This document shows, one piece after another, positions 36,219-45,800 of a stretch of 52,059 nt of DNA. The DNA is from Bryobacterales bacterium (GTDB lineage Bacteria; Acidobacteriota; Terriglobia; Bryobacterales; Bryobacteraceae), in contig JAEUQF010000167.1 in NCBI GenBank assembly GCA_016789745.1, forward strand, positions 1-52,059, in the 5' to 3' direction. Every line of letters begins with the position of its first letter. Position 1 is the stretch's first letter. The translations under genes and the position numbers were made by a program. The notes under the pieces are model-generated. The model ran no database searches and was not told the DNA's origin. It was given only the letters and a program-made list of their open reading frames with translations.

Positions 36219-36456
36219 GGTTTCTAAACTCCTTCCCTTCGCTTATAGAGCGGAGTGCGCCCGGCCCGTGCATGACAAACTACGCCAGGCACGCGACACC
36301 GACCTGCCGAGTTGCCCCAAACGCTGTCATCACGGCGCTACGGGAGCGTTTTCCCCGCATTCTTTGCCGTCGGACCGTTTATTCGAACAGGGCATTGCGC
36401 CCGCGCCAGGCCGGGGATAGCATTGGCATAGTACGGCCCCATTCGGACCGTGAGCC

Positions 36457-38265
36457 ATGGAGAACGCGAACCTGCGGCCAAAGCCCGTTCCCCTCCAGGA
36501 TCGGGCGTCGGGAACGTTAACCTCCTGGAAGGACATTGCGTCTTTCCTCCGCACCTCCGTCCGGACGGTGCAGCGCTGGGAGCAAACCGAACACCTTCCC
36601 GTTCACCGCCACAAACACGCCAGCGGAGGTACCGTCTATGCCAAGGTCAGTGAGTTGGATGCCTGGCTGGCCGCCCGGTCAAAGCCGCCTGACCTCGGCG
36701 TTCCGGAATCGCCCCCGGAGCCTGGTGGGCGGCGGCGCTCCCTGCGCTGGGCCACTGCGCTGTCGGCGGGCGCACTGCTTGCCAGCGTCCTTTGGTTTGA
36801 TCCCCGCGTGCGGTTGCAGCCCCCCCTTGCGTCCTTGGCGGTGCTGCCATTCACCAACGAGCGCAGCGACACCAATACTGAGTACCTCAGTGAAGGGCTG
36901 GCCGATGGCATAACTCGCCGGCTGTCTGGACTCCCGCAACTCCCCGTCCGCGTGATCGCACAGACCGCCGTCGCCGCCGTCAACCGCCAAACCCGTGACC
37001 CTCTCGATGCCGGGCGCCTGCTGAACGCCGAAGCCGTCCTGACCGGGAGTGTCACGCAGCGGGGATCGGACCTCAGCATTCGGGTGGAACTCGTCAGCGT
37101 CCGCGACAACACACTCCTCTGGGGAGAACGCTTTGACCGCAAGCTCACCAGCGTTCCCCTTCTCCGCGAACAGATCGTCCGGGAGATCGCCTCTACTCTC
37201 CACCTCCGGCTGAGCGAGTCGCGGCGGCGAAACCCCGCCGGCCGGGAAGCGGTGAGTCCCGAGGCGCACCGCAACTATCTTCGGGGCCGCTATCACTGGA
37301 ACCGGCGCACCGCGGGGGGACTGAACCTCGCCATCGACTACTTCCAGCGCGCCATCGCCGAGGATCCCGCCTATGCCCTCGCCTATGCCGGGCTGGCCGA
37401 AAGCTACGCCGTGTTCTCCTATTACTCGCCTACGCCCCCGGGCGAGATCGCGGTCAAGGGCATGGCTGCTGCCCGCAAAGCCCTGGAACTCGACCCGAGC
37501 CTGTCGGAAGCCTGGACCGCACGCGCACACCTCGAAAGCGACTACGAGTGGAGGTGGGAGGCCGCCGAGCAGCATTTTCGCCAGGCGATCGCGCTCGATG
37601 ACAACAACGCCACGGCCCATCACTGGTTCAGCGAGCACTTGGCCGCGATGGGACGGTTCGCCGAACAGTGGGACGAAATCAATCGTGCCGCTGCGTTGGA
37701 TCCGCTGTCACCCGTCATCGCGAACAACCGGGGGCGCGCGCTCTACTTCACCGGCCGTTACGATGACGCCGCCGGGATCTACCGCAAAGTGGCGGCCGAA
37801 TTCCCGCAATCGGGCAACCCGCGTCAGGATCTGGGCAAGGTTCTGCTGGTGAAGGGGATGTATCGCGAAGCTACCGAAGAGTTCCACAAGATGCAGGAGT
37901 TAGGGGGCGCCTACATCCATTCGGGCCTCTTGGCGCTGGCCTACGGACTGGCGGGTGACTCTGGCCGTGCCAGGGAGATCCAGCAGAGCCTGATTGCGCG
38001 AAGCGGCCGCGGCTACCTGCCGCCGTATGTGATGGCGCTCGCCGCCTTGGGCCTCGGCGACCGGAACGGCGCCCTTACTTGGATCGAGAAGGCGGCCAAC
38101 GAGCGCAGCCAGACGCTCCGCTGGATTGGCGTCGAGCCCCTGTTCGATGGCCTGCGCGACGAACCCCGGTTCCGGGCCGTCGTGCTCCGGATGGGGCTCC
38201 CTCTACTGTCCCCTTCTGCCCGCCGTGAACGCGCCGTCAGCTTGCTTTCAAGCCCGGATTTGTAA
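36457..38265 (+). CDS. DNA-binding, TolB-like and TPR membrane protein
   Basis: 602 residues. Residues about 20-75 form a MerR/excisionase-like helix-turn-helix (LTSWKDIASFLRTSVRTVQRWEQ). A transmembrane segment (WATALSAGALLASVLWF, about 94-110) follows, then a TolB-N/adenylate-cyclase-associated domain (LAVLPFTNERSDTNTEYLSEGLADGI) and at least six TPRs to the end. This layout is common in Acidobacteria and resembles CadC-type one-component membrane regulators, with the sensor in the periplasm. It is divergent from the secreted subtilase (238 bp apart), which may be its target (inference). Confidence 0.85.
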   Translation: MENANLRPKPVPLQDRASGTLTSWKDIASFLRTSVRTVQRWEQTEHLPVHRHKHASGGTVYAKVSELDAWLAARSKPPDLGVPESPPEPGGRRRSLRWATALSAGALLASVLWFDPRVRLQPPLASLAVLPFTNERSDTNTEYLSEGLADGITRRLSGLPQLPVRVIAQTAVAAVNRQTRDPLDAGRLLNAEAVLTGSVTQRGSDLSIRVELVSVRDNTLLWGERFDRKLTSVPLLREQIVREIASTLHLRLSESRRRNPAGREAVSPEAHRNYLRGRYHWNRRTAGGLNLAIDYFQRAIAEDPAYALAYAGLAESYAVFSYYSPTPPGEIAVKGMAAARKALELDPSLSEAWTARAHLESDYEWRWEAAEQHFRQAIALDDNNATAHHWFSEHLAAMGRFAEQWDEINRAAALDPLSPVIANNRGRALYFTGRYDDAAGIYRKVAAEFPQSGNPRQDLGKVLLVKGMYREATEEFHKMQELGGAYIHSGLLALAYGLAGDSGRAREIQQSLIARSGRGYLPPYVMALAALGLGDRNGALTWIEKAANERSQTLRWIGVEPLFDGLRDEPRFRAVVLRMGLPLLSPSARRERAVSLLSSPDL

Positions 38266-38321
38266 TTCGCGGTCGCACGCGCGCGAGAAGGGCATTTTCA
38301 CCAGCATTGGCGAACTGCGGA

Positions 38322-38342
38322 TCACCGTCGCCCTGACGGTGA
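38322..38342 (+). terminator. Possible terminator after the TPR regulator gene
   Basis: TCACCGTC and GACGGTGA make a perfect 8-bp stem with a 5-nt loop, 56 bp past the stop codon at 38265. No T-run follows, so the call is weak. The rest of the 336-bp region 38266-38601 holds no recognisable gene or RNA besides the second hairpin at 38553-38570. Confidence 0.3.
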
Positions 38343-38552
38343 ATCGCGCGCATCGCGGCTTGGGAAGAACCCGCCTGCTGGCGCGGCTCGGTAAGTTCTG
38401 GAGGTGGCGCCGTAACTGGTACCGCAAAAGCGAACTGAGCAACTCCCCGGAAAGGTCTGCCGCGCGTCTTCAGCCGAGCGGTTGCCGAAGTGACTTCACA
38501 ACGGTGACCGAGTGGTACCGGATGGCTTCGCCGCAAGTCAGAGAAATTTGAA

Positions 38553-38570
38553 GGGGCGGCTGCCCGCCCC
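38553..38570 (-). terminator. Terminator of the collagen-like gene
   Basis: GGGGCGG and CCGCCCC pair around a CTGC loop, about 30 bp after the minus-strand stop at 38602. Read on the minus strand the stem is followed by TTCAAATTT, a modest T-rich tail. Confidence 0.5.
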
Positions 38571-38601
38571 CTGCCAGGTCAGTCAGATAACCGCCTGTCG
38601 T

Positions 38602-39981
38602 TTAGTTCAGCTTCTTGATCGTGGCGTGAGCGCCCGTGCTGGGTGCCAACGCCATAGTCATCGCGACAGCGCTGTTATTGCGGATGGTGATGACGTCACC
38701 CGCGGCCAGCGTGAGGGTAACCACGCCGGATGCATGACCGGTCGCCACCAGCATGGGTACCGAACTGCCGGCCTGCACCGAGCCGTTCACCGCCACACCT
38801 ACGGCGGCGCCGACGCCGGCCGTGATATTCACGCCATAGGTGACTTCGTACGCCCCGGCCGTCGGAACGGTGAACGTCGTCGTTCCAGCGGTGTGCGTAA
38901 CGCCAGTTAGCGACCCGTTAGTGCTAAACGGAATATCGGCTCCGCCCACCACCGTCGCGTCGGCGATTGTGGCCAACTGACTTGCCCCGCCAAACGCCGA
39001 GAGACCACCAGTCCCCGCAGGGCCCGTCGGACCGGACGGTCCGCTCGCACCCGTGGCGCCAACCGCACCGGCCAGGCCGGCTATGCCCGTCGCACCCGTG
39101 GGGCCAGCGACACCCGCCGCTCCACCAACGCCAGTGGCACCCGCCGGGCCCGTTGCACCCGTCGGACCCGCCGCGCCGGCGATCCCGGCCGCTCCAGCCG
39201 TACCCGCTGGACCCGTCGCGCCCGCCGGACCCGTAGCTCCGGCAGCACCCGAGGGACCCATCGCGCCGGTCGGACCAGCCGGTCCGGTCGCTCCAACTCC
39301 CGAAGCCCCTGCCGGTCCGGCAGGCCCAACCTGGCCAGTGGGACCAGCCGGTCCAGCCGCACCCGCGGGTCCAACCGGGCCCATCGGTCCAGTCGCGCCC
39401 GTCGGACCGGTGGCGCCGCCACCCGTGCCTTCGGTGTAGTAGCCGTTGATGTCGATGATGACGTGCGTTGTATCCGTTACGTACACCGACACCGCACCCG
39501 CCACACCGGCCGCGACCAGCGCCGAATTCGCCACGACCTTGCCCTCAAACGAGTTCAATGTCGAGGCGTTCGGCCGCGCCGACCCGGTCGGCCACAGCGT
39601 CAGATACCCCAGCGACGCCGTCTGCGGCACCACCGTCACGTTCAACGAATAGGCCTTGGCATTCGACGGAATGCCGCAACTGCTCATCGGAATCGGAACG
39701 TCCCGCTGGGAGTTGCCCCCCAGGGCCGGAGCACCGAATAGGCCCGAAAAGCCCATGGAGGCGTACTCCGGGCGCGTGTCAAGAATGCGGCAGGGGGTGA
39801 CGGCCACCAGCGGGAGTTGGCCCGTGATCGCCGCGCCGCGCTCATTTACCGAAACTTTTGCACCGCTTTCGGCCCAGAATAACGGGGCCGGCCAATTGTT
39901 CACTTCCACCTGTCCGAAGACGGGAACGCTCATGACCAAAATGCCAATGGTCAAGAGGCTACGTCCGTGGGAATGTAGCAT
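38602..39981 (-). CDS. Secreted collagen-like repeat protein
   Basis: 459 residues from ATG 39981 (AAGGAAAC upstream); an in-frame extension to 40098 lacks a signal peptide at its start. After the signal ([11 protein letters not shown]) comes a globular domain with [30 protein letters not shown] and [14 protein letters not shown], known from exported proteins of Acidobacteria and Actinobacteria. About 140 residues of Gly-X-Y triplets follow ([11 protein letters not shown] and the like). The last ~130 residues form a beta-sandwich resembling the C1q/TNF-like end of BclA-type spore proteins ([16 protein letters not shown]). A trimeric surface fibre is the likely product. Confidence 0.85.
   Translation of the reverse strand: MLHSHGRSLLTIGILVMSVPVFGQVEVNNWPAPLFWAESGAKVSVNERGAAITGQLPLVAVTPCRILDTRPEYASMGFSGLFGAPALGGNSQRDVPIPMSSCGIPSNAKAYSLNVTVVPQTASLGYLTLWPTGSARPNASTLNSFEGKVVANSALVAAGVAGAVSVYVTDTTHVIIDINGYYTEGTGGGATGPTGATGPMGPVGPAGAAGPAGPTGQVGPAGPAGASGVGATGPAGPTGAMGPSGAAGATGPAGATGPAGTAGAAGIAGAAGPTGATGPAGATGVGGAAGVAGPTGATGIAGLAGAVGATGASGPSGPTGPAGTGGLSAFGGASQLATIADATVVGGADIPFSTNGSLTGVTHTAGTTTFTVPTAGAYEVTYGVNITAGVGAAVGVAVNGSVQAGSSVPMLVATGHASGVVTLTLAAGDVITIRNNSAVAMTMALAPSTGAHATIKKLN
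39008..39426 (-). repeat. Gly-X-Y coding repeats
   Basis: About 46 consecutive Gly-X-Y triplets with Thr, Pro and Ala prevailing at X and Y. The DNA is a degenerate 9-bp repeat around GGNCCNACN, which is prone to length change by slippage. Confidence 0.85.
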
Positions 39982-40133
39982 CTTTAAATTTTGTTTCCTT
40001 GCAGGCTTTAGACTGATTTCTGCGTCTGGATGGAGTTCCGGAGGGCAGTCTCCAAGGTGGGAAGGGCGGCTGAGGCCGCCGCCCTGACTCGTCTTCAAAC
40101 TAACTGGAAAAGTGGGGTGGTGTCAAACGGATA

Positions 40134-40154
40134 TCTGACTCCACTGGGGTCAGA
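40134..40154 (-). terminator. Hairpin after the DUF1552 gene
   Basis: TCTGACTCC and GGGGTCAGA pair over 9 positions (one wobble) around a 3-nt loop, 12 bp beyond the stop at 40166. It is the only strong stem between the DUF1592/DUF1552 operon and the collagen-like gene. It could alternatively be a small dispersed repeat. Confidence 0.4.
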
Positions 40155-40165
40155 TTATTCCGAGG

Positions 40166-41518
40166 CTATGCGAAAATTCCGGCAATTTCCTTCGATGCGC
40201 TCGGAAATGCTTTCAAACCCGCGTCCATCGTCTTGTTGGCCACCGCCAGGTACAGGTCCCCGATTGTACCCGTCGTCCGCGTGTGGCGCCCCGTGAGCAG
40301 CTTCGAAGGCTGCCCGGCCAGGATCACCGACAGCCCGTTGTTCTTGTGATCATTGGCTTCGGCATGTTCATGGATGAACACCAGCGTGGTCTTGTCCAGC
40401 ATGTTCCCCGCACCCTCCGGCGTTGCCTTCAGCTTCCCGATCAGGTACGCGAACTCCTCCACATGCCACCGGCAGATGTCACGCATGATGCGCTGTCCGT
40501 CCGGACCATCGGCCCCCGGAGCCTTGCCGTCGCGATGCGTGTAGTCATGGTGCCGCGCCGCCGTATAGCCCAGCCACGGGAACCGCGCCAAGCCCTGGCA
40601 CTTCGTCAACATGTACGACGCCACCCGCGTCTGCCCGGAGGCGAACGCATGCACCAGCAACTCGCTCTGCAGCTTCGCCACCCGCGGCCAATCCTTCATA
40701 TCCCCATCGGCTTCCGGCGGATCAATCCGGTGATACTCCGGCGGCAGGCTGGCAATCGCCCGCTCGACGTCCCGCACCGACGACAAATGCTCTTCGAGCC
40801 GCGCCCGGTCTTCCTGGCCCAACGCCTTGCGCAGTGCCGCGGCATCTTCCTGCACGGCATCGAGCACGCTCTTCTTGCGATTCACCCAGCCCAGGTCTCG
40901 AGCCCCAAACAGCCGGTCAAACAGCTTGTTCGGCAGCATCTCCGGCGGTAGCGCACGGTCGTAGCCGGCCCACGACATATTCCGCTGCACGCTTTCGCCA
41001 AAGCTCTCCTGGCTCACGCCCACCTGCAGGGAGCGGAAGCGCGAATCGCCTCCCACCTTCGCCGCAATCGTCTGGTCAATCGACGCGCCACCCGCGCCAC
41101 GCCCCGTGAACTGCGTCCCGGTCACCAGCGCGCTCATCGACCGGTGATGATCATTCCCAGGGCCCGGCAGCCGCGCGGCCGGGTTGTCCAAGCCCGTGAT
41201 GATGTGGATATCATTGCGGAACGGCGATAACGGAGCCAGACATGGCGTCATCACGAAGTCCGACCCTGTCTCGGTCGGAATCCAGTACCGCTCCACAATC
41301 CCGTTTCCGTTGAACCACAGCACAAAGCGCGACTGCGGCACCGCCGCTGCCGTCTTCGCCGCCGCACCGGCCGGGGCCGCATAGGCCGTCCCTGCCGAGT
41401 TGAACATCGCTGCCAGCGGGGGAATGCCGACGATCGCCGGAACGCCCGTCAGCGCGGACACGCCACGCAGAAACAGGCGGCGCGAGAGACTTCTATCTTT
41501 CGTGTGAACAGCAGCCAT
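40166..41518 (-). CDS. DUF1552 protein, Tat-exported
   Basis: 450 residues. The N-terminus [10 protein letters not shown] followed by a hydrophobic stretch is a twin-arginine signal. The body matches the DUF1552 family: [48 protein letters not shown], and HDYTHRDGK near the C-terminus. Function is unknown; the family is related to the alkaline-phosphatase-like DUF1501 group and nearly always follows a DUF1592-type cytochrome-like protein, as here (3 bp apart). The two are thought to act together in the periplasm, possibly on polymers. Confidence 0.88.
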   Translation of the reverse strand: MAAVHTKDRSLSRRLFLRGVSALTGVPAIVGIPPLAAMFNSAGTAYAAPAGAAAKTAAAVPQSRFVLWFNGNGIVERYWIPTETGSDFVMTPCLAPLSPFRNDIHIITGLDNPAARLPGPGNDHHRSMSALVTGTQFTGRGAGGASIDQTIAAKVGGDSRFRSLQVGVSQESFGESVQRNMSWAGYDRALPPEMLPNKLFDRLFGARDLGWVNRKKSVLDAVQEDAAALRKALGQEDRARLEEHLSSVRDVERAIASLPPEYHRIDPPEADGDMKDWPRVAKLQSELLVHAFASGQTRVASYMLTKCQGLARFPWLGYTAARHHDYTHRDGKAPGADGPDGQRIMRDICRWHVEEFAYLIGKLKATPEGAGNMLDKTTLVFIHEHAEANDHKNNGLSVILAGQPSKLLTGRHTRTTGTIGDLYLAVANKTMDAGLKAFPSASKEIAGIFA

Positions 41519-41521
41519 CTC

Positions 41522-43450
41522 TTAATTCACCTCTTCGGGACGATGCACGCTGTATTCGGCCAGCGCCACCATCAATTCCTGAAATTGGAAACCAGACTTA
41601 CGGAACACCTGAAATGCGCGATCGATTACGATACGGTCGCTGGGACGCTCATGACGGCCCGCCATGTACCGGAACAGCTGCTTGGCGACGCACTGCTGGC
41701 ACTGCGGAGTTGCTGCCAAGATCTTACCAAGTTCCCGCGGTGAGGAGAAGGTCGCGTTCTCGATCCCGGCCAGCGTACCGGACGTATCCAGATCCAACTC
41801 CACCGTTGTCGGCTTCTCTTCCTTCTCAAACCGCTGCGGGAAGATCGTTAACTTCATTTTCTCCCGATACCCGCCGATCGCATCAAACTTCTCCATGCTG
41901 TACCCGATCGGGTCGATCAGCGTGTGGCAAGATGCACAGCCGGGGTTGGATAAGTGCACGCCCAGCCGCTCGCGCTGCGTCATCGGCTTGGCCCGTGTCA
42001 CTACCGGAAGGTTCGCATCGACGCCCGGCGGCGGTTGCGGGACATCTTGGCACATCAGTTGTTCGCGCACGAATAGCCCGCGTGCGGTAATGGAGGTCTC
42101 GGCCGGCTTGCTGGTCATGGTGAGGAACGTCGCCTGCCCCAGAATGCCCCCACGCCCGCTGCTCTCGGGCAGTTCCACCCGCTCGTACTCGCTCTTCGGA
42201 GCAGGAACTCCGTACAGTTTCGCCAGATCCGAATTCACAAACGTCGCCGTCGACGAATAAAACTCCATGAAGTTGCGTTTATTCCAGATCAGGTCCGCCG
42301 CCAGGCGCCGCGTCTCTTCGGTCATGGCCAGCGTCAACTCCGGGCTGAACTGAGGGTACAGCCGCCGTTCCCGCACCGTCCCGGACAACCGGTCAAACCG
42401 CAGCCATTCGGCGATAAACTCATCCACCGACTCCCGCGCCTTCTCCGTCGCCAACAGCCGCCGCGCCTGCTTCCGGAACCCCTCGGTCGAATTCAACTCG
42501 CCCGAAGCCGCCGCGTTCAGCAGCACCTCATCCGGCATCGTGTTCGTCACGAAGTAGGAAAGGTAGCTGGCGATTTCATACGGCCGCAGCGACGGGTCCA
42601 GGCCATTCTCGGTCCGCATCAGGAAGTTCGGCGACTGCAGCATCACCTCCACCACTACCTGGGCCCCGGTCAGAAACTGTTTGGACGCCGTCGCTTCCGC
42701 CGTGAACAGCTTTTGGTACCGCGCCAGTTCCGCCGCCTGCAGCGGCCGCCGGAACGCGCGCCGGCCAAAGGACTTCAGAAACTTATCGCGGCACGCCGCA
42801 TCACCGAAGGACGCCGGCTTGCATGGCACCAACCCGTGCGGATCCCCGCCCAGGAACGCCTTCCTGGCCAGCTTCTCCGCCGCCGCCGCATAGGCCTCCG
42901 CCAATAACGGCGATGTGCTCTGCGACAGATACTGGTTCCGGAAGCCGCCCACGAAATCCTCCGGCGGGAACTGATCCGCCAGCCGCGAGGTATCGTTCAA
43001 CAAATCCCGAACCGTGTTGTTGTATTGGCTGTGCGTCAGCCGCCGTAGAATCGGCGGCACTGCTTCGGCCTTCTCTTCGGCCACCTTCACGTTCAACTGT
43101 TCCACCGGCGTCGCCACCAGATAGTCCACCCACTCCCGCAGCAGCTTCGCTTCGTTGGAGCCAGGTACAATGCGCGCCCCGCCCGCGTGCTTGATCACGT
43201 TGGTGGGTTTCGCCAGCAGCAGGCTCTTGGCCGGATCGGCACGGTTGGTCAGAATATGCAGCGACTTGCCGAAGGCATCAATCGCGGCCGGCGACGCCTT
43301 GCCTTCCGGAAAACGCAGCCGCGTCGGCGACGCCACACCGTTGTCGTTGTGGCATCCCACACAGTTAGCGCGCTCCAGCGCCGGCCACACCTCCGTACGA
43401 AAATCGACAGCGAAGAGCGAAGATACCAGGAGCGGGATCAGAGCAAACAC
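41522..43450 (-). CDS. DUF1587/1592/1588/1585 c-type-cytochrome-like protein
   Basis: 642 residues from GTG 43450 with GAGG upstream. A signal peptide precedes two haem-binding motifs, CVGCH (about residue 30) and CASCH (about 500). Between them lie RRLTHSQYNNTVRDLL (DUF1587), FGRRAFRRPL (DUF1595), the DUF1592 core (QSPNFLMRTE, EIASYLSYFVTNTMPDE) and DUF1588 (GRGGILGQATFLTMTS), with DUF1585 at the end. The order is that of large periplasmic proteins of Planctomycetes and Acidobacteria linked to oxidative polymer breakdown. Forms an operon with DUF1552. Confidence 0.88.
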   Translation of the reverse strand: MFALIPLLVSSLFAVDFRTEVWPALERANCVGCHNDNGVASPTRLRFPEGKASPAAIDAFGKSLHILTNRADPAKSLLLAKPTNVIKHAGGARIVPGSNEAKLLREWVDYLVATPVEQLNVKVAEEKAEAVPPILRRLTHSQYNNTVRDLLNDTSRLADQFPPEDFVGGFRNQYLSQSTSPLLAEAYAAAAEKLARKAFLGGDPHGLVPCKPASFGDAACRDKFLKSFGRRAFRRPLQAAELARYQKLFTAEATASKQFLTGAQVVVEVMLQSPNFLMRTENGLDPSLRPYEIASYLSYFVTNTMPDEVLLNAAASGELNSTEGFRKQARRLLATEKARESVDEFIAEWLRFDRLSGTVRERRLYPQFSPELTLAMTEETRRLAADLIWNKRNFMEFYSSTATFVNSDLAKLYGVPAPKSEYERVELPESSGRGGILGQATFLTMTSKPAETSITARGLFVREQLMCQDVPQPPPGVDANLPVVTRAKPMTQRERLGVHLSNPGCASCHTLIDPIGYSMEKFDAIGGYREKMKLTIFPQRFEKEEKPTTVELDLDTSGTLAGIENATFSSPRELGKILAATPQCQQCVAKQLFRYMAGRHERPSDRIVIDRAFQVFRKSGFQFQELMVALAEYSVHRPEEVN

Positions 43451-43477
43451 GAAGAGGCCTCGACCCTATTCTATGTG

Positions 43478-44353
43478 CTAATCCAGTGTTCGTGGGAAGT
43501 CCTCACCCAACAGGCGGGACAAAGACCGGTCGGCCAGCACCCGACCGCCTGTCTGGCACTTGGCGCAGTAGTTCGTCTCGTTCGTCGCATAACGGATGCG
43601 TTGTACCTTGGCGCCGCAAACAGGGCAGGGAAGCCCAAACCGCCCATGCACCGCCATGTCCTGACGAAACGCCGTCACGCCCTCTGGAAACTTCCCCGCC
43701 GCTTCCTTCGAGAGCCGGTCGATCCAATCGAGCAGCGTCGCCCGCGTGGCCTCATATAGCCACGCGATTTCCTCCGTGGTCAGCTTCTTGCTCTGTGCCA
43801 GAGGCGACAGCCGCGCCCGATGCAGAATCTCATCGGAGTAGGCGTTGCCAATCCCGCTGAACACGTCCGGATCCGTCAGCACCCGCTTCAGCGTGTGATT
43901 CTCCGCCGTCAGCGCCGCGGTGAACGCCTCCAGCGAAGCCTCCAGCGGCTCAATCCCGCGACGCATCAGCCCCTGCAACCCCGCCTCGCCTTCGGCCAGG
44001 TACAGCGACGCCCGCCGCTGCGACCCGGCTTCGGTCAACGTCAGCGACCCATTGGGAAAATCAAATGCCGCCAGCGCATTCTTCCCCGCCAGTTTCACCC
44101 CGCGCGTCTTCCAATGCAGCCGGCCCGCGATCATCAGGTGCAGCACGATCCACACGCCGTTATCCAGCCCAATCGCGATGCGTTTGCCGAGCCTGCGGAA
44201 CTGGGTAACCGTGTGGCCCTGAGCGCTCGTCAGCGGCGGCGTCACCGTGCGCAACAGAAACGGCGAGTTCAGCCGCACCGCCTCCAGCGGCTGGCCGAGC
44301 ACCCGCGCCTCCAGCGCCTCCAAATACACACGGATATCGGGAAGCTCGGGCAT
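43478..44353 (-). CDS. mutM: Formamidopyrimidine-DNA glycosylase family protein
   Basis: 291 residues. The start MPELPD gives the N-terminal Pro nucleophile and Glu3 after Met removal. The beta-hairpin Lys (LGKRIAIGLDNG), the helix-two-turn-helix GIGNAYSDEILHRARLSP, and the zinc finger CPVCG...CAKC with the closing GGR are present, so it should be active in removing oxidised bases from DNA. Whether it is a MutM or a Nei-like member is not certain. It follows the amidohydrolase stop by 3 bp, probably only by shared transcription. Confidence 0.85.
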   Translation of the reverse strand: MPELPDIRVYLEALEARVLGQPLEAVRLNSPFLLRTVTPPLTSAQGHTVTQFRRLGKRIAIGLDNGVWIVLHLMIAGRLHWKTRGVKLAGKNALAAFDFPNGSLTLTEAGSQRRASLYLAEGEAGLQGLMRRGIEPLEASLEAFTAALTAENHTLKRVLTDPDVFSGIGNAYSDEILHRARLSPLAQSKKLTTEEIAWLYEATRATLLDWIDRLSKEAAGKFPEGVTAFRQDMAVHGRFGLPCPVCGAKVQRIRYATNETNYCAKCQTGGRVLADRSLSRLLGEDFPRTLD

Positions 44354-44356
44354 GGC

Positions 44357-45637
44357 CTATTTATCGTGCCGGTAGATCGCGCCTTCTTTCATCACGAAGA
44401 AGACCCGTTCGGTGACCGCGATATCGGCCAGCGGATCGCCCGGCACCGCTACGACGTCGGCTAACTTGCCCGCCGTCAGTGTGCCCAGCCGGTCGGAAAT
44501 GCCGAACAGCTCGGCATCCACGCTGGTTGCGGCTTTCAGGGCATCCAGCGGCTTCATCCCGCGGGCCACCAGCAGCCGGAACTCGGTCGGGTTCTTGCCG
44601 TGCGGATACACTGCCGCATCGGTACCGAAGGCGATCCGGACACCCATCGCAATGGCCCGCCGCACCGTGACATCGATCGAATCCATGGCCAGCCGGGCTT
44701 TCTTGACCACCCGCGGATCCAGACGTCCGGTCGGTATGGCCGCGCGCACTCCCTCAATCGCCATCAGCGTCGGCACATAATAGGTGCCCTTCTGGATCAT
44801 CAGCTTCAGCCCTTCCTCATCCAGAAAACTGCCGTGCTCGATGGAATCGATGCCCGCGCGAATGGCACGTTTGGCCCCCTCGGCGCCGTGCGCATGCGCC
44901 GCCGTCTTGCGCCGCATCGTGTGCGCCTGGTCCACCAGAGCGTTCAACTCCTCCTGCGTCAACTGCGGGGAATCAACGTCATCATTTAAGGACATCACGC
45001 CGCCCGTCGCGCAGACTTTGATCACATCGGCGCCGTACTTCACGTTCCACCGCACCGCCGCGCGCATGCCTTCGGGACCATTCGCCACCGCGGGATTCTC
45101 CGTCCCCGGCGCGAACAGCCCGAACCGGTAGCCGTTGGTCGAATCACAGTGCCCGCCGGTGGTGCCGATCGAATAGGCTACTGTCAACATCCGCGGTCCT
45201 TCGATATGCCGCTTGTTGATGGCATCCCGCAGACCGATGTTGATGAAGTCGCTGCCGCCCAAGTCCCGCACCGTCGTGAACCCGGCATGGAGAGTCTTGC
45301 GCGCACTCGGCACCGCCGCCAGTGCCCGCTCCGGAATCGACTGCTGCAACGCCGCGAAACGACCCGCCCCGACTTCCTCATTGCCGAATCCAAGGTGCGT
45401 GTGGGCATCCATGAAGCCCGGCAACAGGGTGGCGTCGCCCAGGTCGATCACGCGCGCCCCCGCCGGAATCGGATTCGCCGGCCCGACGGCCTCAATCCGC
45501 GCGCCGTTGACGATGACCAGCCCCGGCTTCTGCAGGGTGTTCGCCTGCCCGTCAAACAGACGCGCGGCCTTGAGAACGATCACCTCGGCATGGACAGAGG
45601 CCGGCAGCAGCCCCAGCCACAGGCTCAGAAGCAACAT
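44357..45637 (-). CDS. Exported metal-dependent amidohydrolase
   Basis: 426 residues with a signal peptide (LLLSLWLGLLPASVHAE). The barrel motifs are complete: DAHTHLG, the Lys in VIKVCATGGV, HAHGAEG, SIEHGSFLD and FGTDAAVYPHG. This matches the imidazolonepropionase-like/Xaa-Pro dipeptidase branch (binuclear zinc), several members of which act on acylated amino acids or dipeptides. The true substrate is unknown. It starts 58 bp from the tRNA-Leu on the other strand. Confidence 0.88.
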   Translation of the reverse strand: MLLLSLWLGLLPASVHAEVIVLKAARLFDGQANTLQKPGLVIVNGARIEAVGPANPIPAGARVIDLGDATLLPGFMDAHTHLGFGNEEVGAGRFAALQQSIPERALAAVPSARKTLHAGFTTVRDLGGSDFINIGLRDAINKRHIEGPRMLTVAYSIGTTGGHCDSTNGYRFGLFAPGTENPAVANGPEGMRAAVRWNVKYGADVIKVCATGGVMSLNDDVDSPQLTQEELNALVDQAHTMRRKTAAHAHGAEGAKRAIRAGIDSIEHGSFLDEEGLKLMIQKGTYYVPTLMAIEGVRAAIPTGRLDPRVVKKARLAMDSIDVTVRRAIAMGVRIAFGTDAAVYPHGKNPTEFRLLVARGMKPLDALKAATSVDAELFGISDRLGTLTAGKLADVVAVPGDPLADIAVTERVFFVMKEGAIYRHDK

Positions 45638-45661
45638 AGTCGCCGGATTGTAGCACGAGGC

Positions 45662-45670
45662 TGGTATAGT
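45662..45670 (+). promoter_or_regulatory. Extended -10 promoter of tRNA-Leu
   Basis: TGGTATAGT combines a TGN extension with TATAGT as -10. Transcription would begin near 45677, about 18 nt before the tRNA. No good -35 box is visible. Confidence 0.45.
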
Positions 45671-45694
45671 GAAGGAAGCCTGCCTGTCCAGTGT

Positions 45695-45779
45695 GCGGAT
45701 GTGGCGGAATTGGCAGACGCACTGGATTTAGGTTCCAGCGCCGAAAGGCGTGGGAGTTCGACCCTCCCCATCCGCACCA
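45695..45779 (+). tRNA. tRNA-Leu (TAG)
   Basis: The acceptor arms GCGGATG (45695-45701) and CATCCGC (45769-45775) pair fully; discriminator A and an encoded CCA follow. The anticodon stem CTGGA/TCCAG (45722-45726 and 45734-45738) holds the loop TTTAGGT with anticodon TAG at 45729-45731. The long variable arm (GCGCCGAAAGGCGT) and the T-arm GGGAGTTCGACCCTCCC are typical of class II tRNA-Leu. Confidence 0.95.
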
Positions 45780-45800
45780 CACCAGAATTTTGCCCTCGAT

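Noticed and set aside
39008..39426. Possible CRISPR or minisatellite array
   Set aside because: The 9-bp periodicity comes from Gly-X-Y codons; there are no constant repeats with unique spacers.
39053..39439. Pro/Ala-rich open frame on the plus strand with regular repeats
   Set aside because: It is the reverse reading of the Gly-X-Y codons of the collagen-like gene.
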